A DNA stretch of 64,000 bases. It comes from Streptomyces sp. SA15. Its GTDB lineage: Bacteria; Actinomycetota; Actinomycetes; Streptomycetales; Streptomycetaceae. Positions 26,781 to 38,523 of the stretch are shown in pieces. The position numbers and the translations under genes were made by a program. The DNA is taken from the NCBI RefSeq assembly GCF_002291145.1, contig NZ_NTGE01000128.1, positions 49,342 to 113,341 of the forward strand, given 5' to 3'. A model generated the notes under the pieces. It was given only the letters and a program-made list of their open reading frames with translations. It searched no databases and was not told the DNA's origin. The stretch's first letter is position 1. Each line of letters starts with the position of its first letter.

Positions 26781-26854
26781 TGGAGCGGGCGACGGGAATC
26801 GAACCCGCGTAGCTAGTTTGGAAGACTAGGGCTCTACCATTGAGCTACGCCCGC
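26781..26854 (-). tRNA. tRNA-Gly(TCC)
   Basis: 74 bases including an encoded CCA. The acceptor GCGGGCG pairs with CGCCCGC, the D-arm reads GCTCAATGGTAGAGC, the anticodon stem CTAGT-ACTAG closes loop with TCC, and the T-arm is GCGGGTTCGATTCCCGT. TCC reads GGA and GGG codons. Confidence 0.96.
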
Positions 26855-27018
26855 AGAGCACGCGCCGCAGGTCGGGTGACCGCGGCACTGGAGGCATCGT
26901 AGCGGGTCGTGCCCCTTCGCCGCACACCCGTTTCCGCCCGAGCCGCCGCCCGCACGCGCGCTCGTGAAATGCGGCGGCCCCACTGCCTGCGGGCATGTAC
27001 CCTACGTGTCGCACCAGA

Positions 27019-27095
27019 CGGGGTGTGGCGCAGCTTGGTAGCGCGTCCGCTTTGGGAGCGGAAGGCCGTGGGTTCAAATCCCGCCACCCCGACCA
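27019..27095 (+). tRNA. tRNA-Pro(TGG)
   Basis: 77 bases including encoded CCA. Acceptor CGGGGTG with CACCCCG, D-arm GCGCAGCTTGGTAGCGC, anticodon arm TCCGC-TTTGGGA-GCGGA with TGG at the anticodon, and T-arm GTGGGTTCAAATCCCGC. It is transcribed away from tRNA-Gly towards tig. Confidence 0.96.
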
Positions 27096-27180
27096 CCGAC
27101 CGGTCGGCGACCGATCGCTGACCGACCAGTGACCGGTCGCCGACCGGTCGGCGACCGGCCATCACCGGCCGTTACCGGCC
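27096..27180 (+). repeat. Degenerate ACCGGTCGGCGACC repeats after tRNA-Pro
   Basis: About seven imperfect units of GACCGGTCGGCGACCG and GGCCATCACCGGCC follow the tRNA. They can fold into several hairpins and may end the tRNA transcript. No second tRNA fragment that would mark an att site is seen here. Confidence 0.6.
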
Positions 27181-27360
27181 ACCCGCGCGGTCACCTCGGG
27201 CGATCGCGTCCTGTGATCGCCTTTGGGGCGTGTCGCCGCTGCCGTTACTATGCAAGCTGCACGCCCGTGTGTCTCTCGTGTGAAGTCTCCGGGCGGCGAA
27301 TCCGCCGGACCATTCTGGCTCCGGCAGAACCCAAGAAGTCAGCCACAAGGAGACCGAACC

Positions 27361-28770
27361 GTGAAGAGCGCCGTGGAGACCCTGAACCCGACTCGGGTTC
27401 GGCTCACTGTCGAGGTGCCCTTCGAGGAGCTCAAGGACAGCCTCGACGCGGCGTACAAGAAGATCAACCAGCAGGTCACGGTGAAGGGCTTCCGCAAGGG
27501 CAAGATCCCGGCCCGGATCATCGACCAGCGGTTCGGCCGCGGTGCGGTTCTGGAGGAGGCGGTCAACGACGCGCTTCCGAAGTTCTACACCGAAGCGGTC
27601 AACGAGGCCGAGATCGACGTCCTGGGCCAGCCCGAGGTCGACATCACCGAGCTGAAGGACGGCGAGACGCTGAACTTCACCGCCGAGGTCGACGTCCGCC
27701 CGGCCCTCGAGATCCCGGACTACTCCGGCATCGAGGTCGAGGTCGACGCGGTCGAGGTCACCGAGGAGGACATCGAGAAGTCGGTCGAGCAGCTCCGTGA
27801 GCGCTTCGCCTCCACCAATCCGGTCGAGCGCGCCGCCGAGGACGGCGACGTCGTGACGATCGACCTGGAGGCCAAGGTCGGCGGCGAGGTCCTGGAGGAC
27901 GGCGTCGCCAGCGGCGTCTCCTACACGATCGGCTCCGGCGAGCTGCTGGAAGGCATCGACGACGCCGTGAAGGGCCTGGAGGCGGGTGGCGAGGCCACCT
28001 TCACCTCCGAGCTCAAGGGCGGCTCGGCGGCCGGCCAGGAGGCCGAGGTCACCGTCAAGGTCACCCAGGTCGCCGCGCGCGAACTGCCCGAGCTGGACGA
28101 CGACTTCGCGCAGCTCGCCTCCGAGTTCGACACCCTCGAGGAGCTCCGGGCGGACAGCCGCAAGCGCCTGGAGAACATGAAGCAGTACGACCAGGCCACG
28201 CAGGCCCAGGAGCGCGTCCTGGAGAAGCTGCTCGAGCTGGTCGAGGTCCCGGTCCCCGAGAAGCTGCTCGAGGACGAGATCAACACCCGCAAGCACAACC
28301 TCGAGCACCACCAGCTCGGCCAGATGGGCCTCGACCTCGAGAAGTACCTGGAGATCCAGGGCAAGACCGTCGAGGAGTTCGAGAACGAGACCCGCGAGGC
28401 CGCGGTCAAGGGCATCAAGACCCAGTTCGTGCTCGACGAGCTCGTCAAGCAGGAGAAGCTCAACGTCAACCAGGAGGAGCTCACCGAGCACCTCATGCGG
28501 CGCGCGGCCTCCTCCGGCATGTCCCCCGACCAGTTCGCCCAGGCGGTCGTCGAGGGCGGCCAGGTCCCGCTCCTGGTCGGCGAGGTCGCCCGCGGCAAGG
28601 CCCTGGCCGTCGTGGTCGAGAAGGCCACGGTCAAGGACACCAACGGCGAGATCATCGACCTGGACGACGAGGACGAGACGGAGACGGCCGCGGAGATCGC
28701 CGCGGAGGCGACGGAGGCGGACGCCACCGACGCCGAGGCCGACGAGAAGCCCGAGAAGACCGAGGGCTGA
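27361..28770 (+). CDS. tig: Trigger factor, ribosome-associated chaperone and prolyl isomerase
   Basis: 469 residues. The N-terminal ribosome-binding domain has the signature GFRKGKIPARIIDQRFG near residues 39 to 55. The FKBP-type isomerase domain (about 160 to 245) contains VEDGDVVTIDLEA-type sequence, and the helical C-terminal arms end with a Glu/Asp/Ala-rich acidic tail. GTG 27361 lies 8 bases after AAGGAG. Standing directly before clpP1, it follows the common bacterial order tig-clpP-clpX. Confidence 0.97.
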   Translation: MKSAVETLNPTRVRLTVEVPFEELKDSLDAAYKKINQQVTVKGFRKGKIPARIIDQRFGRGAVLEEAVNDALPKFYTEAVNEAEIDVLGQPEVDITELKDGETLNFTAEVDVRPALEIPDYSGIEVEVDAVEVTEEDIEKSVEQLRERFASTNPVERAAEDGDVVTIDLEAKVGGEVLEDGVASGVSYTIGSGELLEGIDDAVKGLEAGGEATFTSELKGGSAAGQEAEVTVKVTQVAARELPELDDDFAQLASEFDTLEELRADSRKRLENMKQYDQATQAQERVLEKLLELVEVPVPEKLLEDEINTRKHNLEHHQLGQMGLDLEKYLEIQGKTVEEFENETREAAVKGIKTQFVLDELVKQEKLNVNQEELTEHLMRRAASSGMSPDQFAQAVVEGGQVPLLVGEVARGKALAVVVEKATVKDTNGEIIDLDDEDETETAAEIAAEATEADATDAEADEKPEKTEG

Positions 28771-28785
28771 CGCCCACGGCGCCTT

Positions 28786-28842
28786 GTATGCCGTACAGAG
28801 GGCCCTGGGGGAGCATCACGCCCCAGGGCCCTCCTGGCATAC
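28786..28842 (+). terminator. Strong hairpin after tig
   Basis: An inner stem GAGGGCCCTGGGG (28798-28810) pairs perfectly with 28821-28833, and an outer stem GTATGCC (28786-28792) pairs with 28836-28842. No T-tract follows, as usual for Streptomyces. The rest of the gap up to clpP1 holds the ClgR box. Confidence 0.85.
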
Positions 28843-29030
28843 GGCGGGGATCCCTCAGGCCGCCGTCCTTGGGGCGCGGGGCTGTATCGATGTGCGGCTC
28901 CGCCGCGTGGGCGCGACCAGCCCCCACGGGCCTGCGGCCGCCCACCTCCGAGGGGCCCACGGCGACACGCGTCGGGACCCGGGGCGAAGCCCCGCGACGG
29001 CGCCACCAACGCCGGGATCCAAGCAACCTG

Positions 29031-29044
29031 CGCTGACAGCGAAC
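29031..29044. promoter_or_regulatory. ClgR binding site upstream of clpP1
   Basis: On the minus strand the site reads GTTCGC-TGTCA-GCG, an exact match to the published GTTCGC-N5-GCG operator for ClgR, the activator of clpP1P2 in Streptomyces. It lies 142 bases before the clpP1 start. Confidence 0.72.
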
Positions 29045-29185
29045 ACCCCCCGCTGCGGGATTCCCCGAAGGGACCCGCGCGTTAGGGTCCATGAATACGA
29101 GGGCAGTGGAGTCCCCGAACGGCTCCAGCCCCGCAGGGAAACGTAAGACGGCCCGGACGCCGTCGTAAGACGAGCAGGTGGATAC

Positions 29186-29803
29186 GTGACGAATCTGATG
29201 CCCTCCGCCGCCGGCGAGCCTTCCATCGGTGGTGGCCTCGGCGACCAGGTCTACAACCGGCTGCTCAACGAGCGGATCATCTTCCTCGGCCAGCCGGTCG
29301 ACGACGACATTGCCAACAAGATCACCGCGCAGCTGCTGCTCCTTGCCGCCGATCCGGACAAGGACATCTTCCTGTACATCAACAGCCCCGGCGGCTCGAT
29401 CACGGCCGGCATGGCGATCTACGACACCATGCAGTACATCAAGAACGACGTGGTGACCATCGCCATGGGCCTCGCCGCCTCGATGGGACAGTTCCTGCTC
29501 AGCGCGGGCACGCCGGGCAAGCGCTTCGCGCTGCCGAACGCCGAGATCCTGATCCACCAGCCCTCCGCGGGCCTGGCCGGCTCGGCCTCCGACATCAAGA
29601 TCCACGCCGAGCGGCTGCTGCACACGAAGAAGCGCATGGCCGAGCTCACGGCCCAGCACACGGGTCAGACCATCGAGCAGATCACCCGTGACTCGGACCG
29701 CGACCGCTGGTTCGACGCCCTCGAGGCCAAGGACTACGGCCTCATCGACGACGTCGTGCCCACGGCCGCCGGCATGCCGGGCGGCGGCGGCACCGGGGCC
29801 TGA
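29186..29803 (+). CDS. clpP1: ATP-dependent Clp protease proteolytic subunit ClpP1
   Basis: 205 residues. Catalytic Ser99 lies in AASMGQF and His124 in LIHQPSAG; the Asp lies in the WFDALEAKDYGLID region. INSPGGSI is the oxyanion-side motif. ClpP1 forms a mixed tetradecamer with ClpP2 and works with ClpX or ClpC. GTG 29186 has AGGTGG upstream. Only 50 bases separate it from clpP2. Confidence 0.97.
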   Translation: MTNLMPSAAGEPSIGGGLGDQVYNRLLNERIIFLGQPVDDDIANKITAQLLLLAADPDKDIFLYINSPGGSITAGMAIYDTMQYIKNDVVTIAMGLAASMGQFLLSAGTPGKRFALPNAEILIHQPSAGLAGSASDIKIHAERLLHTKKRMAELTAQHTGQTIEQITRDSDRDRWFDALEAKDYGLIDDVVPTAAGMPGGGGTGA

Positions 29804-29853
29804 GGCCCCCGCACAGCCCCCAGCCGACCGCCTCAGCCCCTAGGAGACAGACA

Positions 29854-30534
29854 GTGAACGACTTCCCCGGCAGCGGCCTGTACGACCGCACGAGCGCCGA
29901 GTACACGGGTCCCGTCGCGGAGTCCCGCTATGTGATCCCCCGCTTCGTCGAGCGCACCTCGCAGGGCATCCGCGAGTACGACCCGTACGCGAAGCTCTTC
30001 GAGGAGCGCGTGATCTTCCTCGGCGTGCAGATCGACGACGCCTCCGCCAACGACGTCATGGCGCAGCTGCTGTGCCTGGAGTCGATGGACCCCGACCGGG
30101 ACATCTCGGTCTACATCAACAGCCCGGGCGGCTCCTTCACCGCGCTCACGGCCATCTACGACACGATGCAGTTCGTGAAGCCGGACATCCAGACGGTCTG
30201 CATGGGCCAGGCGGCCTCCGCCGCGGCCGTCCTGCTCGCGGCCGGCTCGCCCGGCAAGCGCATGGCGCTGCCGAACGCCCGCATCCTGATCCACCAGCCG
30301 TACAGCGAGACCGGCCGCGGCCAGGTCTCCGACCTGGAGATCGCCGCGAACGAGATCCTTCGCATGCGTGCACAGCTGGAGGAGATGCTGGCCAAGCACT
30401 CCACCACGCCGATCGAGAAGATCCGCGAGGACATCGAGCGCGACAAGATCCTCACGGCCGAGGACGCGCTGTCGTACGGCCTGATCGACCAGATCATCTC
30501 CACCCGGAAGATGAACAACGCTGAGGTTCGCTGA
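29854..30534 (+). CDS. clpP2: ATP-dependent Clp protease proteolytic subunit ClpP2
   Basis: 226 residues. Catalytic Ser122 in GQAASAAA and His147 in ILIHQPYSETG; the INSPGGSFTALTAIYDTMQ stretch is intact. The longer N-terminus compared with ClpP1 is usual for actinobacterial ClpP2. GTG 29854 is preceded by AGGAGA. It forms one transcription unit with clpP1. Confidence 0.97.
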   Translation: MNDFPGSGLYDRTSAEYTGPVAESRYVIPRFVERTSQGIREYDPYAKLFEERVIFLGVQIDDASANDVMAQLLCLESMDPDRDISVYINSPGGSFTALTAIYDTMQFVKPDIQTVCMGQAASAAAVLLAAGSPGKRMALPNARILIHQPYSETGRGQVSDLEIAANEILRMRAQLEEMLAKHSTTPIEKIREDIERDKILTAEDALSYGLIDQIISTRKMNNAEVR

Positions 30535-30560
30535 CGCGGGCCTGTATCGTCTGCCGCTCC

Positions 30561-30616
30561 TTGGCACGGTTCGGCGCTGTGCACGACAAAGTGCACGAGA
30601 AAGTGAACCGTGCCAA
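30561..30616. terminator. 12-bp inverted repeat between clpP2 and clpX
   Basis: TTGGCACGGTTC (30561-30572) pairs perfectly with 30605-30616. The loop contains GTGCAC twice (30579-30584 and 30591-30596). It may end the clpP1P2 message or attenuate read-through into clpX. Confidence 0.65.
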
Positions 30617-30716
30617 GGGGGGCCCGAACGGGGGGCTCGGCAAGGTACCGTCGGACATAAGGCAGCACCAGGAGCCGCTGGACCTAGGCGTCTCCCAGGC
30701 GAAGGGGAAGCACACC

Positions 30717-32003
30717 GTGGCACGCATCGGTGACGGCGGCGATCTGCTCAAGTGCTCGTTCTGCGGCAAGAGCCAGAAGCAGGTCAAGAAGCTCATCGCA
30801 GGGCCCGGTGTGTACATCTGCGACGAGTGCATCGATCTCTGCAACGAGATCATCGAGGAAGAACTCGCGGAAACCAGCGAGGTCCGCTGGGAGGAGCTCC
30901 CGAAGCCCCGCGAGATCTACGAGTTCCTCGAGGGATACGTAGTCGGGCAGGAAGCGGCCAAGAAGGCCCTCTCCGTCGCGGTGTACAACCACTACAAGCG
31001 AGTCCAGGCCGGTGAGAACGGCGGCGGTCAAAGCCGCGAGGACGCCATCGAGTTGGCGAAGTCCAACATCCTCCTGCTGGGCCCCACGGGCTCCGGCAAG
31101 ACCCTCCTCGCGCAGACCCTCGCCCGGATGCTCAACGTCCCGTTCGCCATCGCCGACGCGACGGCGCTGACGGAGGCGGGCTACGTCGGCGAGGACGTCG
31201 AGAACATCCTGCTGAAGCTGATCCAGGCGGCGGACTACGACGTCAAGAAGGCCGAAACCGGGATCATCTACATCGACGAGATCGACAAGGTCGCCCGTAA
31301 GAGCGAAAACCCCTCGATCACACGCGATGTGAGCGGCGAGGGCGTGCAGCAGGCCCTGCTGAAGATCCTGGAAGGCACCACCGCCTCGGTGCCGCCGCAG
31401 GGTGGGCGCAAACACCCCCACCAGGAGTTCATCCAGATCGACACGACGAACGTTCTGTTCATCGTGGGCGGTGCCTTCGCGGGCCTGGAGAAGATCATCG
31501 AGTCCCGGGCAGGCGCGAAGGGCATCGGCTTCGGCGCGACGATCCGCTCCAAGCGGGAGCTGGAGGCCAAGGACCAGTTCGAGGACGTCATGCCCGAGGA
31601 CCTGGTCAAGTTCGGCATGATCCCCGAGTTCATCGGCCGCCTGCCCGTCATCACTTCGGTCCACAACCTCGACCGCGAGGCCCTCCTCCAGATCCTGGTC
31701 GAGCCGCGCAACGCGCTCGTCAAGCAGTACCAGCGCCTCTTCGAACTCGACGGCGTGGAGCTGGACTTCGAGCGCGAGGCCCTGGAGGCCATCGCCGACC
31801 AGGCCATCCTCCGCCAGACCGGCGCGCGCGGCCTGCGCGCCATCATGGAGGAAGTCCTCATGTCCGTGATGTACGAGGTCCCCTCCCGCAAGGACGTGGC
31901 CCGCGTCGTCATCACGGCGGACGTCGTCCATTCGAACGTGAACCCGACGCTGATTCCGCGGGAGGCGCGGGGGCGGGGGCCGGGGGAGCAGAAGACGGCG
32001 TAG
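30717..32003 (+). CDS. clpX: ATP-dependent Clp protease unfoldase subunit ClpX
   Basis: 428 residues. An N-terminal zinc-binding domain has Cys13, Cys16, Cys35 and Cys38. The AAA+ module has Walker A GPTGSGKT (122-129), Walker B IIYIDEIDK, sensor and arginine regions, and the KGIGFGATI loop that docks on ClpP. GTG 30717 with AAGGGGAAG upstream gives the normal length; the frame is open further upstream but has no ribosome site there. Confidence 0.98.
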   Translation: MARIGDGGDLLKCSFCGKSQKQVKKLIAGPGVYICDECIDLCNEIIEEELAETSEVRWEELPKPREIYEFLEGYVVGQEAAKKALSVAVYNHYKRVQAGENGGGQSREDAIELAKSNILLLGPTGSGKTLLAQTLARMLNVPFAIADATALTEAGYVGEDVENILLKLIQAADYDVKKAETGIIYIDEIDKVARKSENPSITRDVSGEGVQQALLKILEGTTASVPPQGGRKHPHQEFIQIDTTNVLFIVGGAFAGLEKIIESRAGAKGIGFGATIRSKRELEAKDQFEDVMPEDLVKFGMIPEFIGRLPVITSVHNLDREALLQILVEPRNALVKQYQRLFELDGVELDFEREALEAIADQAILRQTGARGLRAIMEEVLMSVMYEVPSRKDVARVVITADVVHSNVNPTLIPREARGRGPGEQKTA

Positions 32004-32020
32004 GCAGTCACAGGCGTGAG

Positions 32021-32056
32021 CGAAGGGGCCCCGGTCAACCGACCGGGGCCCCTTCG
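32021..32056. terminator. Bidirectional terminator between clpX and a convergent gene
   Basis: A perfect 16-bp stem, CGAAGGGGCCCCGGTC (32021-32036) with 32041-32056, closed by AACC. It is placed between two convergent stop codons. Confidence 0.92.
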
Positions 32057-32073
32057 GCGTTGAGTGTCCGGCG

Positions 32074-33054
32074 TCAGGCCTTGACGCGGGCCTCCTTGCG
32101 GAACTTCGTGGTGATGTCCGCGGCCACGTCCTTGGTGACGCCCTTCGTCGCGTCACCCGGCGACACCATCGCCAAGGTGCTGTAGTCGGCCCACGCGCAG
32201 AACCAGTCGGTCTTCTCCTGCTTGGTCCTCTGGTCCGTGCCCTTGGCCGCCTGGCACTTCATGAGCGCGCCGTCGAGGTCGACCGCCTCGGGCTCGCCGA
32301 CGAACTCGGCCTGGCCGCCGCTGCCGCTGTCGGAGGAGTCCTCCTCGGTGGACTTCTTGACATTGGCGAAGAGGATGTCCAGGGCCTTCTCCGGGTCGGC
32401 GATCTCACCGTGGATGCCCACGAACGAGATGCTCTTGGACGTCGCTGCCTCGGCCGGGCTGGGCGCGGTGCTCGGGTCGCTGGGGTCGTAGCCCTCGATG
32501 GTCGAGTAGAAGCCGAACACGCTCTTGCCGTTCTTGACGCCGCTCTTCTCCAGCTCAGCGGCCGAATCGTCACCGACGCTCGCGCCGTCCTCGGTGGCCC
32601 GGTAGTACTCGCCGAGCGCCTTCGCCGGTGTCGACAGCGTGTGCGCCCCGTCGTCCTCCAGGCCGCCCCCGCCGGCGCCGATCACGAAGTACGCCCCCAC
32701 ACCTATCGCGGCCACGACGGCGACGGCGCCGATGATGATGCCCGTCTTCTTCTTGCCGCCCCCTGCGGCCGGCGGCTGCGGCACGCCGTACGGCGCCTGG
32801 CCGTAGGGCGGCTGCTGACCGTACGGGGCCTGCTGACCGTACGGCGGCTGCTGCGGCGGGACGCCGCCCTGCGGGGGCTGCTGCGGGTAGCCGTAGCCGG
32901 GCTGCGGCGGGGCCGGGGGAGCTTGCTGGGGGTAGCCGTAGCCGGGCTGGGCGGGCGGAGCCTGCGGCGGCTGGCCGTAGGGGCCCGGCTGCTGACCGTA
33001 CGGTCCAGGCTGCTGAGGCTGCCCGCCGTACGGGCCCGGCTGGTTGTAGCTCAT
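32074..33054 (-). CDS. Membrane-anchored extracytoplasmic protein with Pro/Gly/Gln/Tyr-rich cytoplasmic arm
   Basis: 326 residues. Residues 1 to about 108 are low-complexity repeats such as QPGPYGQQ and PGYGYPQQ. KKK is followed by one transmembrane helix (about 115 to 138), and the remaining 190 residues form an extracellular domain with two Cys (CQAAKG and WFCAW). This form, a disordered arm plus a DUF4333-like outer domain, is common in actinobacteria and of unknown role. ATG 33054 has GGAGGGG about 10 bases upstream. It converges with clpX and is divergent from valS. Confidence 0.75.
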   Translation of the reverse strand: MSYNQPGPYGGQPQQPGPYGQQPGPYGQPPQAPPAQPGYGYPQQAPPAPPQPGYGYPQQPPQGGVPPQQPPYGQQAPYGQQPPYGQAPYGVPQPPAAGGGKKKTGIIIGAVAVVAAIGVGAYFVIGAGGGGLEDDGAHTLSTPAKALGEYYRATEDGASVGDDSAAELEKSGVKNGKSVFGFYSTIEGYDPSDPSTAPSPAEAATSKSISFVGIHGEIADPEKALDILFANVKKSTEEDSSDSGSGGQAEFVGEPEAVDLDGALMKCQAAKGTDQRTKQEKTDWFCAWADYSTLAMVSPGDATKGVTKDVAADITTKFRKEARVKA

Positions 33055-33190
33055 CTCTGGGTTCCCCTCCAGATGCTTATGTGTTCCTGACATCCTGGCG
33101 CAGCCCCTGTGCACACAGGGTGTTGGGGGGCCGTCCGTTACAGAACAAACGCGTTTCGGGACTGCCCGGTGACACCCCTAAACTGAGCCC

Positions 33191-35815
<2,625 letters not shown>

Positions 35816-36122
35816 CGTTCGTACGGTGGTGAAGGCGCCCGGGGCTGTTTGGCACCGGGCGCCGGTGCTGGTCGGGGGTGGGTGGGCGCAGCCCGGCGCT
35901 ACGGGGTGCCGCTCTCTGTGGGTCGGGAGCCGCCCTAGCGGCACGACTGCCCGCAGCTACGGCGGCTACGCGGGACGGCTGCCCGCAGCCGCGTGGGCCA
36001 CTTCTCGGCCGACCGAGTCGGGTGGTGGGTGGGCATAGGCCCGGGGGTCTGGGGGCGGCGCCCCAGGGAGCGTGACCCCCACCGAGCCGCAGCCGACCCC
36101 CCGCCCTCCGTAGACTGGCCTC
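35816..36122. other. Intergenic region between valS and folC, 307 bases
   Basis: No gene is supported. The stretch contains a repeated CTGCCCGCAGC element and a short hairpin (GGGGC-GGC-GCCCC near 36051-36063) that could end the valS message. Confidence 0.5.
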
Positions 36123-37643
36123 GTGAGTGAGCAGCCCCCGCACGACGACAGTCAGCAGCCCGACGCTCTCGACTCCTTCGAGGAGATCATCGCGGCCGAG
36201 ACCGACCGCGATCCCGACCTCGCGGTGATCGAGGCCGGCAGCCGTACCCTGCGCACGCAGGGCGGTCCGCCGCAGGCCGATGTCCCCGGGCGCCCGGCGG
36301 ACCCCGAGGTCGACAAGGCGCTGCGGGAGGTCGAGGCGGAACTCGCCACCCGCTGGGGTGAGACCAAGCTGGAGCCGTCGGTCAGCCGTATCGCCGCGCT
36401 GATGGACGTGCTGGGGGACCCGCAGCGGTCGTACCCCTCCATCCACATCACGGGCACGAACGGCAAGACCTCCACCGCCCGGATGATCGAGGCCCTGCTC
36501 GGCGCCTTCGAGCTGCGCACCGGCCGGTACACCTCCCCGCACGTCCAGTCGATCACCGAGCGCATCAGCCTCGACGGCGCGCCGATCTCCGCCGAGCGGT
36601 TCGTCGAGACGTACCAGGACATCGAGCCGTACGTCGAGATGGTCGACGCCCAGCAGGAGTACCGGCTGTCCTTCTTCGAGGTGCTCACGGGGATGGCGTA
36701 CGCCGCCTTCGCCGACGCGCCCGTCGACGTCGCCGTCGTCGAGGTCGGCATGGGGGGCTCCTGGGACGCGACCAACGTCATCGACGGGGACGTCGCCGTC
36801 GTCACCCCCATCGACCTCGACCACACCGACCGGCTCGGCGACAACCCCGCCGCCATCGCCTCCGAGAAGGCCGGGATCATCAAGCAGGACGCCACCGTCA
36901 TCCTGGCCCAACAGCCGGTCGACGCGGCCCAGGTGCTGCTGAAGAAGGCCGTGGAGGTCGACGCCACCGTGGCCCGGGAGGGGCTCGAGTTCGGGGTCGT
37001 GGCCCGGCAGGTCGCCGTCGGCGGGCAGCTGCTCACCCTGCGCGGGCTCGGCGGGGAGTACGGCGAGGTGTATCTCCCGCTGCACGGCGCCTACCAGGCG
37101 CACAACGCCGCCGTCGCCCTCGCCGCCGTAGAGGCCTTCTTCGGCGTCGGCTCCCAGCGGCCCGAGCGGCTCGACATCGACACCGTCCGCAAGGCCTTCG
37201 CCGCCGTGTCCTCGCCGGGGCGGCTGGAAGTCGTACGGCGGTCCCCGACCGTCGTCCTGGACGCCGCCCACAACCCGGCCGGCGCCCGCGCCACCGCCGA
37301 CGCCATCGGGGAGGCCTTCGACTTCAGCCGGCTGATCGGCGTGGTCGGGGCCAGCGGGGACAAGAACGTCCGTGGACTCCTCGAAGCCTTCGAGCCGATC
37401 TTCGCCGAGATCGTCGTCACCCAGAACTCCAGTCACCGCGCCATGGACGCCGACGAGCTCGCCGCCATCGCCGTCGAGGTGTTCGGCGAGGAGCGCGTGC
37501 AGGTCGAGCCGCGGCTGCCGGACGCCCTGGAGGAGGCGATCACGCTGGCCGAGGAGGAAGGCGAGTTCGCGGGCGGCGGTGTGCTGGTCACCGGTTCCGT
37601 CATCACCGTCGGCGAGGCCCGGCTGCTGCTGGGGAAGGGCTGA
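36123..37643 (+). CDS. folC: Folylpolyglutamate synthase / dihydrofolate synthase
   Basis: 506 residues. The Mur-ligase-type P-loop GTNGKT is at 111-116, and later motifs include TSPHVQSITERI, VEVGMGGSWDATN and VLDAAHNPAGA. It adds glutamates to folates, and may also make dihydrofolate from dihydropteroate. An acidic, disordered N-terminal arm of about 70 residues is longer than in Gram-negative enzymes but usual in streptomycetes. GTG 36123 is used. Confidence 0.95.
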   Translation: MSEQPPHDDSQQPDALDSFEEIIAAETDRDPDLAVIEAGSRTLRTQGGPPQADVPGRPADPEVDKALREVEAELATRWGETKLEPSVSRIAALMDVLGDPQRSYPSIHITGTNGKTSTARMIEALLGAFELRTGRYTSPHVQSITERISLDGAPISAERFVETYQDIEPYVEMVDAQQEYRLSFFEVLTGMAYAAFADAPVDVAVVEVGMGGSWDATNVIDGDVAVVTPIDLDHTDRLGDNPAAIASEKAGIIKQDATVILAQQPVDAAQVLLKKAVEVDATVAREGLEFGVVARQVAVGGQLLTLRGLGGEYGEVYLPLHGAYQAHNAAVALAAVEAFFGVGSQRPERLDIDTVRKAFAAVSSPGRLEVVRRSPTVVLDAAHNPAGARATADAIGEAFDFSRLIGVVGASGDKNVRGLLEAFEPIFAEIVVTQNSSHRAMDADELAAIAVEVFGEERVQVEPRLPDALEEAITLAEEEGEFAGGGVLVTGSVITVGEARLLLGKG

Positions 37644-37651
37644 GACTCGAC

Positions 37652-38017
37652 ATGCGTACGCTCTGTGCTTCGACGCTGATCGGCGAGTTCTTCATCATCG
37701 GGTTCGCCGGGCTGGTCGCGATGAAGGACCCCGACCTGTCCATGTCGACGGTGTGGACGGTCAGCGGCATCGCCATGTTCCTGTGCCTGCTGCTGTGCGG
37801 CATGGTGACCCGCCCCGGCGGCATCGCCCTCGGCTGGGCCCTCCAGGCCGCCCTGGTCGCCTCAGGCCTCATCGTCCCGTCGATGTTCTTCCTGGGGGCG
37901 GTCTTCGCGGCCCTGTGGTGGGCGTCGGTGCACTACGGACGGAAGATCGACGAGGCGAAGGCGAGGTTCGCGGCGCAGGCCGAGTCCTCGGCCTCCTCGA
38001 CGCCCGATCCCGCGTGA
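37652..38017 (+). CDS. DUF4233 small membrane protein
   Basis: 121 residues with four hydrophobic segments (starting LIGEFFIIGFAGLVAM) and a charged tail. It begins 8 bases after folC. Family DUF4233 is regularly found between folC and ndk in actinobacteria. Function unknown. Confidence 0.88.
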   Translation: MRTLCASTLIGEFFIIGFAGLVAMKDPDLSMSTVWTVSGIAMFLCLLLCGMVTRPGGIALGWALQAALVASGLIVPSMFFLGAVFAALWWASVHYGRKIDEAKARFAAQAESSASSTPDPA

Positions 38018-38109
38018 CTCCCTCTGACGTCTGACGCTGTGTAACAGGGGCCCGGACACGCCCGGTAACCTCATCACCCCGCACACCCTTTGATCACAAG
38101 GAGCCCGTC

Positions 38110-38523
38110 GTGAGCCAGCGCACCCTCGTCCTCCTCAAGCCCGACGCCGTCCGTCGTGGCCTGACCGGCGAGATCATCAGCCGTATCGAGCGCAAGGCCG
38201 GCTGGCAGATCACCGCGCTGGAGCTGCGCACCCTGGACCAGGAGACCCTGGAGCAGCACTACGGCGAGCACAAGGGCAAGCCCTTCTACGAGCCGCTGGT
38301 CGAGTTCATGGCCTCCGGCCCGGTCGTCGCGCTGATCGTCGAGGGGGAGCGGGTCATCGAGGGCGTGCGCGCGCTCGCCGGTCCCACCGACCCGATCGCC
38401 GCCGCGCCCGGCTCCATCCGCGGTGACTACGGCGTGATCGTCCGCGAGAACCTGATTCACGCCTCCGACTCCGAGGAGTCCGCCGAGCGCGAGGTGAAGA
38501 TCTTCTTCCCCGGCCGCGCTTAG
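38110..38523 (+). CDS. ndk: Nucleoside diphosphate kinase
   Basis: 137 residues. Catalytic His117 lies in NLIHASDSEESAEREV, with the full set of NDK landmarks (TLVLLKPDAVRRGL, RTLDQETLEQHYGEH, GPTDPIAAAPGSIRGDYG). It transfers phosphate between nucleoside tri- and diphosphates. AAGGAG precedes GTG 38110. Its TAG stop is also the first three bases of the MITE-like element that follows. Confidence 0.98.
   Translation: MSQRTLVLLKPDAVRRGLTGEIISRIERKAGWQITALELRTLDQETLEQHYGEHKGKPFYEPLVEFMASGPVVALIVEGERVIEGVRALAGPTDPIAAAPGSIRGDYGVIVRENLIHASDSEESAEREVKIFFPGRA

Noticed and set aside
27096..27180. Repeats after tRNA-Pro as an integration (att) site
   Set aside because: No duplicated tRNA 3' end and no integrase gene are present in the window.
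33055..33190. T-box leader for valS
   Set aside because: The gap is only 136 bases, shared with a divergent gene, and lacks the T-box sequence and specifier stem.
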